Assembly (NCBI GenBank): GCA_902792085.1
Contig: CADAYE010000003.1
Coordinates: 23,953-87,952 of the forward strand
Length of the DNA: 64,000 nt
Origin: an uncultured bacterium
Lineage (GTDB): Bacteria; Cyanobacteriota; Vampirovibrionia; Gastranaerophilales; Gastranaerophilaceae
Direction: 5' to 3'
Positions 61,799-64,000 of the stretch are shown in pieces. The position numbers and the translations under genes are program-made. The notes under the pieces were generated by a model. That model was not told the DNA's origin. It did no database searches and worked only from the letters and a program-made list of their open reading frames with translations. Each line of letters begins with the position of its first letter. Positions within the stretch are counted from its first letter, which is position 1.

Positions 61799-62655
61799 TG
61801 TTATTACATACGATAGAAGAAGTCAGAACACAGGTTAAAGAATGGAAAAAACAGGGGCTTGTTGTCGGTTTGGTTCCTACAATGGGTGCTTTGCATAACG
61901 GACATTTGAGCCTTATTAAAAAAGCGGTTGAAAAATGTGACAGAGTTGTAGTTTCTGTCTTTGTTAATCCTATTCAGTTTTGTCCGGGGGAAGATTTAGA
62001 CAAATACCCCAGAACTCTTGAGGCTGATAATAAAATGTGCGAAGATGCAGGTGTAAATATTGTTTTTGCGCCAAGTCCGAATGAAATGTACGGTCAGGGA
62101 CAAATGAGAACAAACGATTTTTTAACATATGTTATTCCTCCGTTTTTTTATGTAAATAAATTATGCGGAAAGTCAAGAGTCGGGCATTTCGACGGAGTTT
62201 GCACAGTTGTAAATAAATTATTTAATATTGTTCAGCCTGACTATGCGTTTTTTGGTCAAAAAGATGCACAGCAGCTTATTATTATCCAAAAAATGGTCAA
62301 AGACTTGAATATTCCTGTTGAAATTATACCTTGTCCTATTGTCAGAGAAGAATCAGGACTTGCGCTGAGTTCAAGAAATAAATATTTATCTGATGATGAT
62401 AAAAAAGAGGCTCTTGTATTATCAAAAATTCTAAATAACATAAATTCCTGCTATAAAAGCGGCGTGACAGATGTTGAAGCGTTAAAAGAAACGGCTTATG
62501 ATTTCTTAAACGAACACCATGACCTTGAATATCTTGAATTTATGAATCAGGAGGATTTGGAAGAAGTTACAAAGGCAGATAACAATACAAGAGTATTTAT
62601 AGCCTGCAAAGTCGGAGGAGTAAGACTTATTGATAATATTTTACTCGGTGAATAG
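61798..62655 (+). CDS. panC: Pantothenate synthetase
   Basis: Joins pantoate and beta-alanine with ATP. 285 aa. VGLVPTMGALHNGHLSLIKK (HxGH), SVFVNPIQFCPGEDLDKYPR, VGHFDGVCTVVNKLFNIVQP, FGQKDAQQLIIIQKM, and ALSSRNKYLS (KMSKS-like). Insert of about ten residues around VIPPFFYVNKLCGKSR, longer than the usual EGxxRP segment. Directly coupled to panB (ATG overlaps its stop). panD is not in the window. Confidence 0.96.
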   Translation: MLLHTIEEVRTQVKEWKKQGLVVGLVPTMGALHNGHLSLIKKAVEKCDRVVVSVFVNPIQFCPGEDLDKYPRTLEADNKMCEDAGVNIVFAPSPNEMYGQGQMRTNDFLTYVIPPFFYVNKLCGKSRVGHFDGVCTVVNKLFNIVQPDYAFFGQKDAQQLIIIQKMVKDLNIPVEIIPCPIVREESGLALSSRNKYLSDDDKKEALVLSKILNNINSCYKSGVTDVEALKETAYDFLNEHHDLEYLEFMNQEDLEEVTKADNNTRVFIACKVGGVRLIDNILLGE

Positions 62656-62733
62656 CGTACCCCCAAGTGACTTATTGCAAAAATTATGCCAAAATAAAAT
62701 AATATGGTGTAATTAAAAAGAAAAGAGGATATT

Positions 62734-63120
62734 ATGACAAAAAAATCAATTGTAACAATTTTAGCAATAATAATTCTGCCGTTGCTTGCTTTTTGGGCTC
62801 TGACGTGGAATAAAGATTCCACCGCAATAGCAGATACAAATTTGCCTCAAATTATAAAATTTTCATCCTCGATGTGTCTTGAATGTAAAGAAGTTGAGAA
62901 AATTTTTAAGGATATTTTGCCAAAATACAAAGACAAAGTTTCTTATACAGAAATTATCGTTGATTCAAGAAAAGATATGAATAATAAACTAATTAAAAAA
63001 TTTAATATCACACTTGTTCCGACAGTTGTAATGCTTGATTCAAACGGAAAAGAATGTAAAAGATTTGAAGGTGCGGCAGAAAAATCAGAATACATTGAAG
63101 TTATTGAAAGTTTAAAATAA
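62734..63120 (+). CDS. Membrane-anchored thioredoxin-like protein
   Basis: 128 aa: N-terminal anchor (IVTILAIIILPLLAFWALTW), then a thioredoxin fold with SSMCLECKEVEKIFKDI (CxxC, Cys-Leu-Glu-Cys) and FNITLVPTVVMLDSNG (cis-Pro loop). Periplasmic redox partner. Its stop overlaps the start of the CcdA gene by 1 nt; CcdA proteins pass electrons from cytoplasmic thioredoxin to such partners. Role in disulfide reduction or cytochrome c maturation is inferred. Confidence 0.88.
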   Translation: MTKKSIVTILAIIILPLLAFWALTWNKDSTAIADTNLPQIIKFSSSMCLECKEVEKIFKDILPKYKDKVSYTEIIVDSRKDMNNKLIKKFNITLVPTVVMLDSNGKECKRFEGAAEKSEYIEVIESLK

Positions 63121-63818
63121 TGGAAGAATTAATTTTAATATTTCAAAATCCGTCAAGTATTTATGTGATGTTTTTGGCATCATTTTTGGGCGGTTTAATC
63201 GCTTCTGTATCACCGTGTTCACTTTCGATGTTACCTTTAATTGTTGGGTATGTCGGCGGATATGGTGAAAATAAACCGTCAAAAACATTTGTTCAGATGT
63301 TATTTTTCGTGCTTGGCGCAAGCATTGTTTTTTCCGTTATCGGTTTAATTTGTGCATTAACGGGCAAAATTTTTGTAGGTAATCCTTATTTTGCGCTTTT
63401 TGCCGCTTCGGTTATTTTGATTATGGGCTTGAATATTACAGGGTTGCTTGATATTCAGTTGCCTGTTTTGATTAAAGAAATGCCGCAAAACAACTTCAAT
63501 AACGATTTTTTGTATCCGATTTTACTCGGTGCGGTTTTTGCATTAATCGGAACACCTTGTTCGACACCAATTTTGGCAAGTATAATGGCATTTGCCTCCG
63601 TTGGTGCAAATATTGGTCAGTCTATACTAATGCTGTTTTTATTCTCACTCGGTCAGGGTATTATTTTTATACTTGCCGGTGTAATAACCTCAAAACTCAA
63701 ATCATCAGGCGATAAATTCTACCAAATATCTGAAATAATAATGAAAGTTTGCGGTGTTTTGTTGATACTTGTTGCATTGTTTATGTATTATAAAATATTT
63801 TCTGTTGTAATTGGCTAA
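63120..63818 (+). CDS. ccdA: CcdA-type transmembrane electron transporter
   Basis: 232 aa with six hydrophobic helices. The first helix holds SVSPCSLSMLPLIVGYV and the fourth GTPCSTPILASI, supplying the two Cys-Pro/Pro-Cys redox cysteines of DsbD/CcdA. It moves reducing equivalents across the inner membrane to the thioredoxin-like protein encoded just upstream. It ends 1 nt before a convergent gene. Confidence 0.93.
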   Translation: MEELILIFQNPSSIYVMFLASFLGGLIASVSPCSLSMLPLIVGYVGGYGENKPSKTFVQMLFFVLGASIVFSVIGLICALTGKIFVGNPYFALFAASVILIMGLNITGLLDIQLPVLIKEMPQNNFNNDFLYPILLGAVFALIGTPCSTPILASIMAFASVGANIGQSILMLFLFSLGQGIIFILAGVITSKLKSSGDKFYQISEIIMKVCGVLLILVALFMYYKIFSVVIG

Positions 63819-63819
63819 A

Positions 63820-64000
63820 TCATTTATACCAAACCTTAAAATGGTTTATTTTATTAATTAAATCATCATAATTTCCGTCAAAATTAATACATCTGTCATC
63901 TATTATTAAATAACTCGGTTTTTTAATATTTGTAATATCGTCAATAAATTCATTCAAATTATTTTCATTAAGCCATTTTGAAGTTAATAACAAATTTCGT
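63820..64000 (-). CDS. HAD-like protein, C-terminal 60 codons (start beyond window)
   Basis: Reading the reverse strand from the window edge gives an open frame ending in TGA at 63820: KWLNENNLNEFIDDI, KKPSYLIIDDRCINFDGN, INHFKVWYK. IDDRCINFDGN is like the late acidic motif and terminal segment of small HAD-type phosphatases found in phages and glycan clusters. Only the C-terminus is visible, so the enzyme class is tentative. Confidence 0.55.
   Translation of the reverse strand, partial: RNLLLTSKWLNENNLNEFIDDITNIKKPSYLIIDDRCINFDGNYDDLINKINHFKVWYK

Overview
The window is AT-rich, gene-dense bacterial chromosome using the standard code (TGA is an ordinary stop). The gene content indicates a Gram-negative cell: waaA (Kdo transfer), rfaE2 (heptose activation), lptB plus an LptF/G permease, and lytic transglycosylase and TonB-like proteins. 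It also has a MinCDE system and flagellar rod genes. Together with a set of lineage-specific proteins carrying a short N-terminal [N/V]-x-F-[T/K]-G-like motif, this suggests a gut Vampirovibrionia/Melainabacteria (Gastranaerophilales-like) genome. That assignment is an inference from gene style; no rRNA is present to confirm it.

Layout. 1-4.8 kb: pgi (cut by the window edge), a winged-helix protein, then lysA-cdaA-yitT. 4.96-5.6 kb: a small regulator/acidic-protein cassette bracketed by 14-bp direct repeats. 5.6-12.8 kb: a conserved small protein, an HExxH protein, ndk, TPR proteins, a phosphoesterase lipoprotein, an MBL hydrolase and hypotheticals. 13.1-16.6 kb: minC-minD-minE (MinE with a long acidic tail), a second HExxH protein and a bare LuxR-type HTH protein. 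16.8-28 kb: aspS, the NFACT protein, rsmE, cca, a pair of secreted coiled-coil paralogues, lipM, and a CAT-anticodon tRNA preceded by two tRNA-like tandem repeats. 28-38 kb: a LysM/transglycosylase, a CheR-like protein, ahcY, ruvC, mtnA, a TonB-like protein, two large membrane paralogues with NPNFTG, and a second XRE/small-protein pair. 38-48 kb (mostly minus strand): a surface-glycan cassette (MsbA-like exporter, acyltransferase, SDR, cytidylyltransferase, CDP-polyol phosphotransferase, LicD proteins) interrupted by a MITE-like element with two gene remnants beside it, then a GH13 protein. 48-64 kb: waaA, folK, an FAD oxidoreductase, an HNH-like fusion, rfaE2, four flagellar rod genes, the lptB operon, pxpA, yvcK, panB-panC, and a thioredoxin-CcdA pair, ending in a partial HAD-like gene.

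Themes. Envelope building dominates (Kdo, heptose, LPS export, polyol-phosphate and LicD decoration, rod proteins). Many start codons lack a Shine-Dalgarno sequence and lie about 6-8 nt after a -10 hexamer, which predicts leaderless mRNAs. Five lineage-specific genes additionally carry GCAAA about 33-35 nt before the ATG; two HExxH genes share an identical 17-nt element at an identical 16-nt spacing. Small palindromic repeats are scattered through the window; three copies sit in frame inside rqcH and rsmE, and one abuts a truncated regulator. The most novel-looking items are the GCAAA promoter class, the NFTG-motif protein set, the mobile XRE/small-protein cassette, and the tRNA-derived tandem repeats.
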